A DNA stretch of 64,000 nucleotides from the NCBI GenBank assembly GCA_947306745.1, contig CAMZHH010000001.1, positions 104,776-168,775 on the forward strand, read 5' to 3'. Positions 37,147-47,508 of the stretch are shown piece by piece (the stretch's first letter is position 1; every line of letters begins with the position of its first letter). Made by a program: the position numbers and the translations under genes. The notes under the pieces were generated by a model. That model saw nothing but the letters and a program-made list of their open reading frames with translations, was not told where the DNA came from and did no database searches. Source of the DNA: an uncultured Candidatus Saccharibacteria bacterium. Lineage in GTDB: Bacteria; Patescibacteriota; Saccharimonadia; Saccharimonadales; Saccharimonadaceae.

Positions 37147-38757
37147 TTAGATGACGCGACCGATCTCTTCGATTGCAGTCTCGCCACGTAGAGCGGCCAG
37201 AATGCCTTTTTGTTCGAGGGTAATCAAACCTTCTGCCTTCGCAGTCTTCTCAATTTCATTAGTGTTAGCATCGGCTACATCGCCGCGAATAAACTTCTGA
37301 ATTGGCTCGGTAACGGTGAGCTGCTCCATGATGCCCATACGTCCAGAGAAGCCGAACGGGTATTCCTCGGATGGTACTGGCTTGTAGAGTGTAATGTCAT
37401 CTAAGTTGAAATCGTGCTTGACGCCTTCGAGCGTTTTCTTGATGTAACGCACGGTAGCTTCGTCTGGCTTGTAAGCCTCTTTATTCTCAGCTAAGCGACG
37501 CACCAAGCGCTGCGCAATCAATAGGCGAATTGACGACGAGAAGATTGGGTTTACGCCAATCAAGTCAATCATACGCGAGAAAGCAGCTGAAGTGGAGTTG
37601 GCGTGGAAGGATGAAAGCACCAAGTGGCCCGTAATCGAGGCCTGAATCGCCGTACGCGCGGTATCTTGGTCGCGAATCTCACCAACCATCACTACGTCAG
37701 GGTCCAAGCGGAGTACTGAGCGGAGACCTTCTGCGAATGAACCGCCATCGCCGGTTGCAATTGGAATCTGCGAAATACCAGTCAAACCGTACTCAATTGG
37801 ATCCTCAAGTGTAATAATCTTACGGTCGGTCGTGTTTAGAGCGTTAATAATCGAGTACAAAGTCGTAGATTTACCAGAACCCGTAGGACCAACCATCAGG
37901 AGCAGGCCACGTGGGTGCGAAATCATCTCGTCAATCGTATTACGCTCTTCTTTTGTAATACCGAGTAAGTCGAGGTTCAATAAGCTTTCGTCGAAGTTAA
38001 ACAAACGCAATACAGCATCCTGGCCATACATGGTTGGCACCATCTCAACACGAATGTTCAATAAGTGCGTGGCACCATCGCGGGTAATATCTTTCTGCAT
38101 GTGGCCGGACTGTGGCTTCGTGCTCGCGATTGAGACGCTAGCGCGGGAGCTTAGCTCGCCCATGAAGATACGGTAACGATCGCGGCTAATCTCGGCTACT
38201 GGGTGCAAAATGCCATCGACGCGCATACGAATACGAATCGCATTACGCAAGTTCTCGATATGGATATCCGATGCGCCGAGCTTATCGGCCTGGTCGAGCA
38301 AGTAATCAAATACCTTTTCGGTCGAAACAGAATCCAAAGTTTGCGACACGGAGGCAAGCGTCTCGCTATCGCCTTCTTTCGCAATTTCAATATCGTCGTA
38401 ATGGACCTGTTGCGGTGGGTCGTGGCGAAGCATGAAAACCTGATAAGCAGAGTTGGAAATCAAATAAAACTCAATACGCAAACCAGCATCGTTGTATTCG
38501 TGCGCCATCTTCTCGATAGTGCTACGTGGCGTCTGGCTAGTGACCATAAACTGGTATGGCAAACCTTCTTGGCCTTTCTGAAGCGGGATAATACATTCCT
38601 TGTGCATCTGTTCTTTTTCGAGTACGTTCGTCACGAGTGGAATATCGTTCTCGAAATCTCGCGTATCAAGATAAACTAAGCCCAAAATCCGGGCGCGGCG
38701 AGCGGTCGCTTCCTCTTCATTCTGCCTACGCTTGTTTTGGACATCATTCTCATTCAT
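37147..38757 (-). CDS. GspE/PilB-type secretion ATPase
   Basis: MVGPTGSGKSTTLYS, GEIRDQDTARTAIQASITGHLV. Confidence 0.93.
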   Translation of the reverse strand: MNENDVQNKRRQNEEEATARRARILGLVYLDTRDFENDIPLVTNVLEKEQMHKECIIPLQKGQEGLPYQFMVTSQTPRSTIEKMAHEYNDAGLRIEFYLISNSAYQVFMLRHDPPQQVHYDDIEIAKEGDSETLASVSQTLDSVSTEKVFDYLLDQADKLGASDIHIENLRNAIRIRMRVDGILHPVAEISRDRYRIFMGELSSRASVSIASTKPQSGHMQKDITRDGATHLLNIRVEMVPTMYGQDAVLRLFNFDESLLNLDLLGITKEERNTIDEMISHPRGLLLMVGPTGSGKSTTLYSIINALNTTDRKIITLEDPIEYGLTGISQIPIATGDGGSFAEGLRSVLRLDPDVVMVGEIRDQDTARTAIQASITGHLVLSSFHANSTSAAFSRMIDLIGVNPIFSSSIRLLIAQRLVRRLAENKEAYKPDEATVRYIKKTLEGVKHDFNLDDITLYKPVPSEEYPFGFSGRMGIMEQLTVTEPIQKFIRGDVADANTNEIEKTAKAEGLITLEQKGILAALRGETAIEEIGRVI

Positions 38758-38771
38758 AATTGTATTATATC

Positions 38772-39311
38772 ATGAAAACGCTCGTGGTTATTCTAGATAA
38801 TATTCGTTCTACCTATAATGTAGGTGCGATTTTTCGTACTTGTGAAGGTCTCGGCGTGGACGAGGTGATCATTACTGGATACACTCCCTTTTACGACAAG
38901 GGCCTTCCGCACGAGCAGACTAAACTTCGCAAGCAGATTCATAAAACCGCTCTCGGCGCTGAGGATATTGTGCCGTGGCGTCGTATTGGCAGTTTAACGG
39001 ACGCCATCGCGGAATGTCGCGCCAAAGGTCTTACTATTACAGCGCTGGAGCAGGGGGACAATTCGCTTAATCTTGCCGAGCCGCAGACTCTGACCGATGA
39101 TACAGCTTTAATCTTGGGCGAGGAAGTGCACGGTATTCAGCCACAGATTTTAGAGCAGTGCGATCGCCTCTTGGAAATTCCAATGTGCGGCCAAAAAGAA
39201 TCGTTCAATGTCTCCGTTGCTGGCGCTATTGCTATCTGGGAACTTAGGAAAGGTGACCTGAACGGAAAAACATCACATCTACGTAGGCAAATATCACACC
39301 CACAACCATAA
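38772..39311 (+). CDS. SpoU/TrmH-family RNA methyltransferase
   Basis: LDNIRSTYNVGAIFRTCEG...ILGEEVHGI...IPMCGQKESFNVSVAGAIAIWEL. Confidence 0.92.
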   Translation: MKTLVVILDNIRSTYNVGAIFRTCEGLGVDEVIITGYTPFYDKGLPHEQTKLRKQIHKTALGAEDIVPWRRIGSLTDAIAECRAKGLTITALEQGDNSLNLAEPQTLTDDTALILGEEVHGIQPQILEQCDRLLEIPMCGQKESFNVSVAGAIAIWELRKGDLNGKTSHLRRQISHPQP

Positions 39312-39702
39312 GCACGCCACGAATACCTTCAATCCAGTTTGCGACGTCGCGTGCGGTATTATCAAAGCTAAAGAGTGAAGCTAACGGATCCGCAATTAAT
39401 ACCGTTAAGAGCAGGGCAAAAATCACCGCCTCGATAATGCGCATTACGCCAAACAGACCACTTTTGCCTGAGCGGATGTAGAGAATTAATGGCATCAAAA
39501 ATACAAAGAAGCAGTATAAACCTAGCTGTGCCCACCAAGTATCAATAGCTGGAATCCATTGATTAATTACCTCGGCGAACTGCGCACCGAAAGCTTCATA
39601 AACTGAAACGCCAGCAATCATCGCCAAAAATGGTACGCCCACATGATGACGTACAAGCAGAAAAAGTAATAACAGTGCCACTAGTACAACTGCTAAAATC
39701 AT
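39244..39702 (-). CDS. Membrane protein, hypothetical
   Basis: 4 TM; 3' overlap with convergent methyltransferase gene. Confidence 0.65.
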   Translation of the reverse strand: MILAVVLVALLLLFLLVRHHVGVPFLAMIAGVSVYEAFGAQFAEVINQWIPAIDTWWAQLGLYCFFVFLMPLILYIRSGKSGLFGVMRIIEAVIFALLLTVLIADPLASLFSFDNTARDVANWIEGIRGVLMVVGVIFAYVDVMFFRSGHLS

Positions 39703-39722
39703 GATTTTATTTTAACACAAAA

Positions 39723-39749
39723 AAGGTAGTGCTTTTACGGCACTACCTT
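39723..39749. terminator. Intrinsic terminator
   Basis: AAGGTAGTGC TTTTACG GCACTACCTT. Confidence 0.75.
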
Positions 39750-39760
39750 GATTTTTCTAA

Positions 39761-40672
39761 TTAAGCACCGACGCGGTCTTTGCGGATGGTGCGGTTGGCG
39801 TTACGTTCGACGTATTCGATAATCTTACCGGCTACGTTGCGACCAGTTACGCGTTCAATACCGAAGCCCGGGGAAGCGTTCACTTCGAGTACGAGTGGAC
39901 CGCGGCTCGAGCGCATAATATCGACGCCGGCTACCGAGAGACCCATCATCTTGGCGGCCTTGATGGCAACCTTTTCTTCCTCTGGGGTAAGCTTGATTGG
40001 CGTACCGTTGCCGCCCTTGTGGAGGTTGGAGCGGAAATCGTCATCCAAGCTTTGACGCTGCATGCTGGCAACTACCTTGCTACCGACTACGAAGGCGCGA
40101 ATATCGGTACCAGCGGACTCTTTGATAAATTCCTGTAAGAGGATATTTGTGCCGCTATCATCGTTCAAATAGAAGGCCTGCATGACGGACTTTGCAGCTT
40201 TCTTAGTTTCGGCCAAGACAACGCCGTTGCCGTGCGTGCCACTTGCAAGCTTGATGATTACTGGCATTTCGCCGAGCTGATTCAAAAGTTCATCAATATC
40301 GGCAGTGTTGCGCGAAATCATCGTTTTTGGCACATCTATATCATTCTTAGCCAAAAGCTGCATAGCGCGAAGTTTGTCGCGAGCGCGTACAATGGCGAGC
40401 GATTTCGACAAGCAGTATTCGCCCTGCATCTCGAGCTGACGTACGATAGCGGTACCATACTTTGTCATATTTGAAGAGATGCGTGGAATAATTGCATCGA
40501 ACTTCTCGAGTGGTTTGCCTTTATAGAAAACCTGGTTGCTGTGACGTTCGATGGAAATGTAACAGTTCTTGTATTTAATAACTTTTACTTCGTGACCACG
40601 AGCCTCTGCCTCTTCTTTCAAGCGGCGAGTTGAGTAGTTCGCGTTTCCGTTAGACAGAATTGCAATTTTCAT
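39761..40672 (-). CDS. rimK: RimK-family ATP-grasp ligase
   Basis: ATP-grasp; KIAILSNGNANYSTRRL...VLEVNASPGFGIE. Confidence 0.9.
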   Translation of the reverse strand: MKIAILSNGNANYSTRRLKEEAEARGHEVKVIKYKNCYISIERHSNQVFYKGKPLEKFDAIIPRISSNMTKYGTAIVRQLEMQGEYCLSKSLAIVRARDKLRAMQLLAKNDIDVPKTMISRNTADIDELLNQLGEMPVIIKLASGTHGNGVVLAETKKAAKSVMQAFYLNDDSGTNILLQEFIKESAGTDIRAFVVGSKVVASMQRQSLDDDFRSNLHKGGNGTPIKLTPEEEKVAIKAAKMMGLSVAGVDIMRSSRGPLVLEVNASPGFGIERVTGRNVAGKIIEYVERNANRTIRKDRVGA

Positions 40673-41181
40673 TCTGTGGCTCCTTTTAGAAAATACTTTT
40701 GATAAAATTCTTGTGGATCTTTGGCAAGCTTTTTGTTGTAGTTTGCCGTTTTGGTCTTTACGAGTGTTGGGTAAATCCCCTCATGTTGCGTGACGTCTAC
40801 GATGAATTTACCACTTAAGGTTCGACGGCCGATTAGGATTGGGTATGTATGCGTTGACCGATCGCAGAGCCCGAATAGAACCCTAATGCGTCTTCCTTTT
40901 ATTTTTACGTTAATGTGAGTTCGGAATTTTAGAACGACGTCCCCAGAGGCGCTTTTTACGTGGGCAACCGAATAGTTCGTCCGCGTGAGAGTGCGACCGG
41001 TATAATATGGCGAGCCTTCTCCAAAGAGTTTGAAACAAAGACGATTTTTGTTATCGATATGAATATCACTAGCCCAGATAGCAGAACTATCTGCACCCGT
41101 ATCGATCTTTGCTGGAACTCCCTGAATACTGCGGCCAAAATCAATTCTAGTTTCGCGTCCAATAATATCTTTTTGTGACAT
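40669..41181 (-). CDS. RimK-associated retropepsin-like (ATP-dependent zinc protease-annotated) protein
   Basis: VPAKIDTGADSSAIWAS; ATGA overlap with rimK. Confidence 0.85.
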   Translation of the reverse strand: MSQKDIIGRETRIDFGRSIQGVPAKIDTGADSSAIWASDIHIDNKNRLCFKLFGEGSPYYTGRTLTRTNYSVAHVKSASGDVVLKFRTHINVKIKGRRIRVLFGLCDRSTHTYPILIGRRTLSGKFIVDVTQHEGIYPTLVKTKTANYNKKLAKDPQEFYQKYFLKGATE

Positions 41182-41275
41182 AACCGAACTTCCTTGCCTG
41201 GTTATTATACAATATCAAAGCGGATATGTCAAAAATAAATCTGTAAAATAGCTGAAATTATGTTATAATTACAGC

Positions 41276-41875
41276 ATGAAGAGAGAGCTAAAACAGCTGA
41301 AGCATGCTCGTAGCGCAATGTCGCACCCGGATATCGATCTCGAACCGGATGAGTATGTTGTACTCCATATCAAACGTGCCCACATCGGCATCGTTGGAAT
41401 TTGGGCTACTATCGGCGTATTAATATTTGCACTTTGCATCGTATTAATTGTCTTTTCCCAGAATAATAACCTTGACAGCACATTATTTGTCATCAATGAG
41501 GAATCCATGGGCTTTTTGCGTCTTGCTGTCTTGGCCGTGTTTGCCTTGATCGTCTTTAGTGGCTTCGTGGCGGCTAGTATTTATAAGGCCAATCAGCTCT
41601 ATATTACAAACCATCGTGCTATTCAAAAATCTCGCACATCGTTGTTCGCAAACTCTACAAATATTATTAAGCTCAGCCGTATTGAGGATGTATCCTTCCG
41701 TCAAAACAGCTTATTCGATCATCTCTTTAGTATTGGCACGCTTCGTATGTCTACCGTTGGTGATGAAACCACCTATACATTTAACTGGCTCGCTACACCA
41801 CAAGATGAAGTAAATACGATTTCGCATTTAGTCTACGAAAACAAACACGGTCATCCAAAAGAGGAAGCCGAATAA
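41276..41875 (+). CDS. PH-domain (bPH2-like) membrane protein
   Basis: Two TMs then LYITNHRAIQKSR...TLRMSTVGDETTYTFNWLATP. Confidence 0.75.
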   Translation: MKRELKQLKHARSAMSHPDIDLEPDEYVVLHIKRAHIGIVGIWATIGVLIFALCIVLIVFSQNNNLDSTLFVINEESMGFLRLAVLAVFALIVFSGFVAASIYKANQLYITNHRAIQKSRTSLFANSTNIIKLSRIEDVSFRQNSLFDHLFSIGTLRMSTVGDETTYTFNWLATPQDEVNTISHLVYENKHGHPKEEAE

Positions 41876-41877
41876 AA

Positions 41878-41900
41878 AATATCCCCCGCGGGGGATATTT
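41878..41900. terminator. Bidirectional terminator, near-perfect palindrome
   Basis: AATATCCCCCGCGGGGGATATTT. Confidence 0.85.
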
Positions 41901-42293
41901 TTAATGTCTTGAAGTCTTGATATAATCGGCTTCTTTTTCCATCTTTGCCCGAAGGGTGTAAGATTTACATTTGCCGTCTTCGCAATCGGAGGATTCGTAA
42001 GTGTAATTACTGTCCTCTTGCCAAAGGGCGAGGCCGGTCGGGTCAGTGAATAAATCTGGCTCAATCCAACGCAAGGTCTCAGCATTCTCGATATTCTCTG
42101 GATAACCTTCGTTCTCGACGTAATAACCTTCCTCGAGAGCATAATACATAGCATTGATGGCAGATTTGCGCTGCTCGTCGCGGGCCATCGCCTCAGTATT
42201 AACCTTTTGCAAGAAGAAAAGCACCACAAAAATAGCTACAAATGCGATACACAAGATAATTTCAATGACGGTAAAACCATTTTTCTTATTCAT
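41901..42293 (-). CDS. Type IV pilin-like / pseudopilin
   Basis: Prepilin motif KKNG|FTVIEIILCIAFVAIFVVLF. Confidence 0.85.
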   Translation of the reverse strand: MNKKNGFTVIEIILCIAFVAIFVVLFFLQKVNTEAMARDEQRKSAINAMYYALEEGYYVENEGYPENIENAETLRWIEPDLFTDPTGLALWQEDSNYTYESSDCEDGKCKSYTLRAKMEKEADYIKTSRH

Positions 42294-42330
42294 GTTTCAA
42301 TTTTACCACAAAAAATAATTGCTCTTACAA

Positions 42331-42407
42331 TGGTAGCACCAACTGGGATCGAACCAGTGACCTTAGGCTTATGAGTCCTACGCTCTAACCAGCTGAGCTA
42401 TGGTGCC
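42331..42407 (-). tRNA. tRNA with CAU anticodon (Met or Ile2)
   Basis: Cloverleaf, loop CTCATAA, encoded CCA. Confidence 0.9.
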
Positions 42408-42465
42408 ACTATTGCAAAAGCAATTACTCTTCAAAATATAGCATAAATTACACCGACGGGCAAGG

Positions 42466-44472
42466 CTACTTCTGCTTCTTAAACACAATCGCCGTGCGGC
42501 AAGGGATGTAAATCTCGAAACCTAGACCGCGTTTTTGGTTGTTTTGGGTGTAATATTCGTAATCTTCACTAATGCGGCCTTGACCACCGTAATTTACTTC
42601 GTCCGTAGAGAAGATGGCCTTATACTTGCCTTCGCCAGTTGTATGCGCCGGCAACCAGAAATTCGTCTGCGATTCGCTCGGGTGGAAGTTAAATACATAT
42701 AATAAATCGCCACGCGAGAAAGCAATGATCTTCTTTTTCTCGTCAATCCATAGATTCTCTGGAGCGCCCTGCGTCATAATCTTGTTTTTCTTCGCCAGCT
42801 CCACCATGCCGTTATCGAAATTGTTCAGCCATTCGTACTTCAGGAAGCCATTATCAACTAGCGACCACTGGCGACGAGCGTAGTGAAAATTCCAGCCATT
42901 ACCTTCGCGCGGGAAGTCAATCCATTCCGGATGGCCAAATTCGTTGCCCATAAAGTTTAGATAGCCATCGCAAGACATCGTAAGTGTCGCGAGGCGAATC
43001 ATCTTATGGAGCGCAATCGCGCGGTCAATTACAGGGGAATGGTAAGCCTTGTCCATGCCAGTATACATTTCAGCATCAGCCATGCGGAACATAATCGTCT
43101 TATCGCCCACTAAGGCCTGATCGTGCGACTCACTGTAGCCGATATTCTTTTCGCATGGGCGATGCGTGGTGAGCTCGTACCACATCTTGTGCATGTCCCA
43201 GTTTTCGTCTTTGGTCTTGAGGGTCTTAATCCAGAAATCTGGAATACCCATCGCCAAGCGGTAATCGAAGCCAATGCCGCCCCAACTGGTTGGCAGACAC
43301 ATACCAGGCATGCCGCTCATCTCTTCGGCAATCGTGATCGCATTTGGATTAACTTCATGAATCAACTTATTTGCAAGCATTAAATATGCCACCGCATCGG
43401 TGTTGACGGTCGTATCAAAATACTGTTTGTAGTTGGTGAAATCTACGCCCAATCCGTGATGATGATATATCATACTCGTGACGCCATCAAAACGGAAACC
43501 GTCAAAGTGGTATTCTTCCATCCAGAACTTCAAATTTGAGAGCAGAAAGTGAATTACTTCATGTTTACCATAGTTAAACAGCTTCGTACCCCAGGCTGGA
43601 TGATTACCTGCTTCGCCTGGCATAAAGAACTGCGTGCGCGTACCGTCAAACATATTGATACCTTCGGAAGTATTTGGTACGGCGTGCGAATGAACCACAT
43701 CGAGCAAGACGCGGATGCCGGCCTTGTGTGCTTTATTGATTAGATACTTTAAATCGTCTGGCGTGCCATACCAGCTTGAGGCGGCGAAGAAGTTTGATAC
43801 TTGGTAGCCGAAAGAGGCGTAATATGGATGTTCCTGAATTGCCATCAACTGAATTGCCGTGTAGCCATCTTTTACAATGCGCGGGATAATATTGTCTGCA
43901 AATTCTCGGTAGGTACCAATCCGACCTTCTTCTTGCGCCATGCCAACGTGTGCTTCGTAAATTAGCAACTGCTCAGATTTCTTTGGTTTGAAATCTTTAT
44001 CCGTCCAACGGAAAGCTTTCTCTGGCGCCCAAATCTCGCCAGCGAAACCATTAGTGGCCTTATCTTGCACAACACGCGTCATGTAGAGCGGAATGCGATC
44101 AAAACTACGCCCATTGCGAGTGACTTGGACTTTGATTTTTTGACCATGCTGCAAGGCGTCGTGGCCTTCGAGCTTAATTTCCCACGCGCCATTTTCGATG
44201 CGCGTCATCGGATGCGACTCGCGATTCCATTTATTGAAATCACCAATCAAATGCATTTCATCGGCACCTGGTGCCCATTCACGGTAAACCCAACCAGTTT
44301 TGGTGCGAGAAAAACCGAAGTACATGTAGCCGTTCGCAAAGGTTGGTAAATCTGTTTTGTAATCAAGTAGGGCAAAGCGCGTTTCGTTAAAACGCCACAT
44401 GCGCAGCATAATATCGTCAGAATATTTTTCTAGCCAAGGATCAATCTCGGTTATTTTGTAACGCATAAACAC
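42466..44472 (-). CDS. glgB: 1,4-alpha-glucan branching enzyme
   Basis: GH13; LLDVVHSHAV, FDGFRFDGVTSM. Confidence 0.92.
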   Translation of the reverse strand: MFMRYKITEIDPWLEKYSDDIMLRMWRFNETRFALLDYKTDLPTFANGYMYFGFSRTKTGWVYREWAPGADEMHLIGDFNKWNRESHPMTRIENGAWEIKLEGHDALQHGQKIKVQVTRNGRSFDRIPLYMTRVVQDKATNGFAGEIWAPEKAFRWTDKDFKPKKSEQLLIYEAHVGMAQEEGRIGTYREFADNIIPRIVKDGYTAIQLMAIQEHPYYASFGYQVSNFFAASSWYGTPDDLKYLINKAHKAGIRVLLDVVHSHAVPNTSEGINMFDGTRTQFFMPGEAGNHPAWGTKLFNYGKHEVIHFLLSNLKFWMEEYHFDGFRFDGVTSMIYHHHGLGVDFTNYKQYFDTTVNTDAVAYLMLANKLIHEVNPNAITIAEEMSGMPGMCLPTSWGGIGFDYRLAMGIPDFWIKTLKTKDENWDMHKMWYELTTHRPCEKNIGYSESHDQALVGDKTIMFRMADAEMYTGMDKAYHSPVIDRAIALHKMIRLATLTMSCDGYLNFMGNEFGHPEWIDFPREGNGWNFHYARRQWSLVDNGFLKYEWLNNFDNGMVELAKKNKIMTQGAPENLWIDEKKKIIAFSRGDLLYVFNFHPSESQTNFWLPAHTTGEGKYKAIFSTDEVNYGGQGRISEDYEYYTQNNQKRGLGFEIYIPCRTAIVFKKQK

Positions 44473-44514
44473 CCTATTTAAATCATCGTAGGACAGTGAC
44501 AGAAATTCAGTAAA

Positions 44515-44603
44515 TGGCGGAAGGAGTGAGATTCGAACTCACGGTGGCTATTAACCACGCCGGTTTTCAAGACCGGTGCCTTAAACCGCTCGGCCATCCT
44601 TCC
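44515..44603 (-). tRNA. tRNA-Ser(UGA)
   Basis: Long variable arm; anticodon TGA; encoded CCA. Confidence 0.9.
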
Positions 44604-44646
44604 ACTAGGGAAAATTATACCATACAATGCTACAATATCCTTAGAT

Positions 44647-45081
44647 ATGAAGATGAAAATTATTAAATATTACGACGACGCAATTATCCCGCAATATCAG
44701 ACGAAGGGCGCAGCTGGTTTTGACTTTTGTGCGCACATTTCTGAGCCTGTCACTCTGAAGCCAGGCGAGATTCGTTCATTTGGCACAGGTGTTGGCGTAG
44801 AGATTCCGGCTGGCTATGAGTTGCAAATTCGCAGTCGTAGTGGCTTGGCTTATAAGCATCACGTTTCACTTCTGAATGGCATTGGTACAATCGACTCGGA
44901 TTATCGGGGCGAAATGTCGGTTTTGCTCAAGAACCATGGCGACCAGGATTTTGTCGTGGAGCCCGGCATGCGCATCGCGCAAGGCGTAGTCGCTAAATAT
45001 ACTCACGTCGAGTGGGAAGAGGTCGACGAGCTGTCGGAGACAGAGCGCACGGGCGGCTTCGGCTCTACTGGCCTCAAATAA
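44647..45081 (+). CDS. dut: dUTP diphosphatase
   Basis: GAAGFDFCAH, RSRSGLAYKH, GFGSTG. Confidence 0.95.
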   Translation: MKMKIIKYYDDAIIPQYQTKGAAGFDFCAHISEPVTLKPGEIRSFGTGVGVEIPAGYELQIRSRSGLAYKHHVSLLNGIGTIDSDYRGEMSVLLKNHGDQDFVVEPGMRIAQGVVAKYTHVEWEEVDELSETERTGGFGSTGLK

Positions 45082-45088
45082 CAAGAAA

Positions 45089-45106
45089 AGTCCTCCTTCG
45101 AGGACT
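45089..45106. terminator. Intrinsic terminator
   Basis: AGTCCTC CTTC GAGGACT. Confidence 0.65.
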
Positions 45107-45146
45107 ATTCTATTATTATAGCACACTTTGGCTAAAATGTCAATGC

Positions 45147-45848
45147 TTATTCAGCGTTCGTATGAACCGCTACTACATCATCGAGGTCATCGATTGCATC
45201 GAGAATCTTTTCGACTTTTGGTGCAGTCTCTTCGTCAATTGGCACGGTATTGTTTGGCACGTACTGTAATTCTGCCGAGTCGATCTCGATACCGTTATCG
45301 ATTAGAGCGCTACGTACTTTCATTAAGTCGCCCGCAGCGGTATAGATAGTGGTGCCATCTTCCTCGTCGACGACATCTTCTGCGCCGGCATCGAGGGCGG
45401 CCATCATGAGGTCGTCGCCTTTGGCCTTAGTAAAGATTACGCCTTTGCGAGTAAATTGGAACATCACCGAGCCCGGATCGGCCATGCGGCCACCGTTCTT
45501 TTCGAGCGTATGACGTACTTCTGGCATCGTGCGGTTCTTATTGTCGGTTGCGACCTCGATAATAATACCTACGCCACCAGGACCATAAGCCTCGTAGGTT
45601 TCTTCAATCAAAGCCGCCGCGCTTTTATCGGCTACGCGAGCAATTGCGCGCTCGATGTTAGCTTTTGGCATATTAGCAAGGCGAGCTTTTTCTAGAACCA
45701 TCGCGAGGGATGGGTTCATAGCGGGGTCGGTACCACTACGTGCCGCAATGGCAATCTGGTTTCCGATCTTTGTAAACAACGCACCGCGCTTGGCGTCTAC
45801 GACGGCTTTTTGGCGCTTGGTGGTTGCCCATTTGCTGTGTCCGCTCAT
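45147..45848 (-). CDS. YebC/PmpR-family regulator
   Basis: MSGHSKWATTKRQKAVVDAKRGALFTKI. Confidence 0.95.
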   Translation of the reverse strand: MSGHSKWATTKRQKAVVDAKRGALFTKIGNQIAIAARSGTDPAMNPSLAMVLEKARLANMPKANIERAIARVADKSAAALIEETYEAYGPGGVGIIIEVATDNKNRTMPEVRHTLEKNGGRMADPGSVMFQFTRKGVIFTKAKGDDLMMAALDAGAEDVVDEEDGTTIYTAAGDLMKVRSALIDNGIEIDSAELQYVPNNTVPIDEETAPKVEKILDAIDDLDDVVAVHTNAE

Positions 45849-46019
45849 GTTTGCTTCCTTGTAATTTAGTTAATTTATTATATTCTATCAGTTTTCGCCT
45901 CTTTTTTCCACTCCCTGTACGCAAAAAGATTGAAATTATGCTTTAAAGATGGTCACGTTGATAGTATTTTAAATTTTATTAAAAAATTAACATCTGTAAA
46001 CAGGAGAAGAGATTGGCAC

Positions 46020-46400
46020 ATGTTGTGTATCAAAAAACTAAAATTTACCAAAAAAGAACTACAGAAATTAGTCGAAGATTTCGATGGTTATCTTTGGCTC
46101 GCTGTCGATATCAACCGTAGCATTATCTCTGCCGGCGATGAATTTATGGCCGACTTGCGGGGCGTATTATTAGCACAACGTAGCCGCACCGAAGATATTG
46201 TGACAGCCGGTATCGATTTAAAGACGGGTGAAATCTACATTCCTTACACAATTAATCGTCTTAATCCCGAGGTTCGCCGCACTGGTCTTACCGATGAGAT
46301 TCGTGACCGTGTTGAAGATCTTATTTCATACTTTTTCGCCGAAATGCCAATTAGTAATGAAGCTACACCCATCTCGGCAAACAGCTTGGCATATAACTAG
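46020..46400 (+). CDS. Hypothetical protein
   Basis: ORF; likely start at 46020 inside 45930..46400. Confidence 0.6.
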   Translation: MLCIKKLKFTKKELQKLVEDFDGYLWLAVDINRSIISAGDEFMADLRGVLLAQRSRTEDIVTAGIDLKTGEIYIPYTINRLNPEVRRTGLTDEIRDRVEDLISYFFAEMPISNEATPISANSLAYN

Positions 46401-46449
46401 ATTTTCAGCGGTCAATCAGATAAAATAAAACCATAACAAGGAGGTTCTA

Positions 46450-47508
46450 GTGGCTAAGAAAAGTCAGGAAGTGGTGGATCCAGCAGATAAATCAAAAAAG
46501 ACCAAAGATACCGCGCAAGATGATGGCAGAAAACAGGCCCTAAACTTAGCGCTTTCTCAAATTACGAAGCAATTTGGTGATGGTTCGATTATGAAACTTG
46601 GCGATCAGTCCAAGATTGACGTTGAGCTCTTTTCGTCCGGTTCGCTCGCGCTCGATTTAGCTCTCGGTGGCGGTTATCCAAAAGGCCGCATTATTGAGAT
46701 TTACGGCCCAGAGTCGTCTGGTAAGACCACTTTGGCTCTGCATGCTATTTCTGAGATTCAAAAGCAGGGTGGCCAAGCGGCCTTCATTGATGCCGAGCAC
46801 GCACTTGACCCAGCTTATGCTCGTAAAATTGGCGTCGATACGGCAAATTTGCTTATCTCGCAGCCAGATAATGGCGAGCAGGCACTCGAAATATGCGAAA
46901 CGCTTGTTCGTTCCGGCGCAGTTGATCTTATCGTAGTTGACTCCGTTGCTGCGCTTGTTCCGCAGGCGGAAATTGATGGCGATATGGGTGATGCTCAGAT
47001 GGGCCTTCAAGCTCGTTTGATGTCGCAGGCTATGCGCAAACTTACCGGCGTAATCAGTAAGACTAAGGCTACCGTTATCTTTATTAACCAGATTCGCATG
47101 AAGATTGGTGTACTCTTTGGCAACCCAGAGACTACTACTGGCGGTAACGCATTGAAGTTCTATGCTTCCGTTCGTATCGATATTCGTCGCATCGGTCAAA
47201 TTAAAGATGGTGATAATATTGCCGGCAACCGCACAAAGATTAAAGTCGTCAAGAATAAGATTGCTGCGCCATTCCGCACTGCTGAGTTTGACATCATGTA
47301 CAACGAAGGTATTTCTAAGACTGGTGACGTACTCGATTTGGGCGTTCAATATGGCATCGTAGAGAAGGCGGGCGCATTCTTTAAATACAACGGCGAGACT
47401 ATTGGTCAGGGCCGTGAAGCCGTAAAACGCCTCTTCAAAGAGAAGCCAGAATTAATGAGCGAAATTGAAGCTAAAGTCCGCGAAGCCGCCAAAGCTAGCG
47501 AAGAATAA
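46450..47508 (+). CDS. recA: Recombinase RecA (GTG start)
   Basis: [29 protein letters not shown]. Confidence 0.97.
   Translation: MAKKSQEVVDPADKSKKTKDTAQDDGRKQALNLALSQITKQFGDGSIMKLGDQSKIDVELFSSGSLALDLALGGGYPKGRIIEIYGPESSGKTTLALHAISEIQKQGGQAAFIDAEHALDPAYARKIGVDTANLLISQPDNGEQALEICETLVRSGAVDLIVVDSVAALVPQAEIDGDMGDAQMGLQARLMSQAMRKLTGVISKTKATVIFINQIRMKIGVLFGNPETTTGGNALKFYASVRIDIRRIGQIKDGDNIAGNRTKIKVVKNKIAAPFRTAEFDIMYNEGISKTGDVLDLGVQYGIVEKAGAFFKYNGETIGQGREAVKRLFKEKPELMSEIEAKVREAAKASEE

Noticed and set aside
46657-47349. 230-aa minus-strand ORF inside recA
   Set aside because: Antisense shadow of recA; no domain-like features or start signals.
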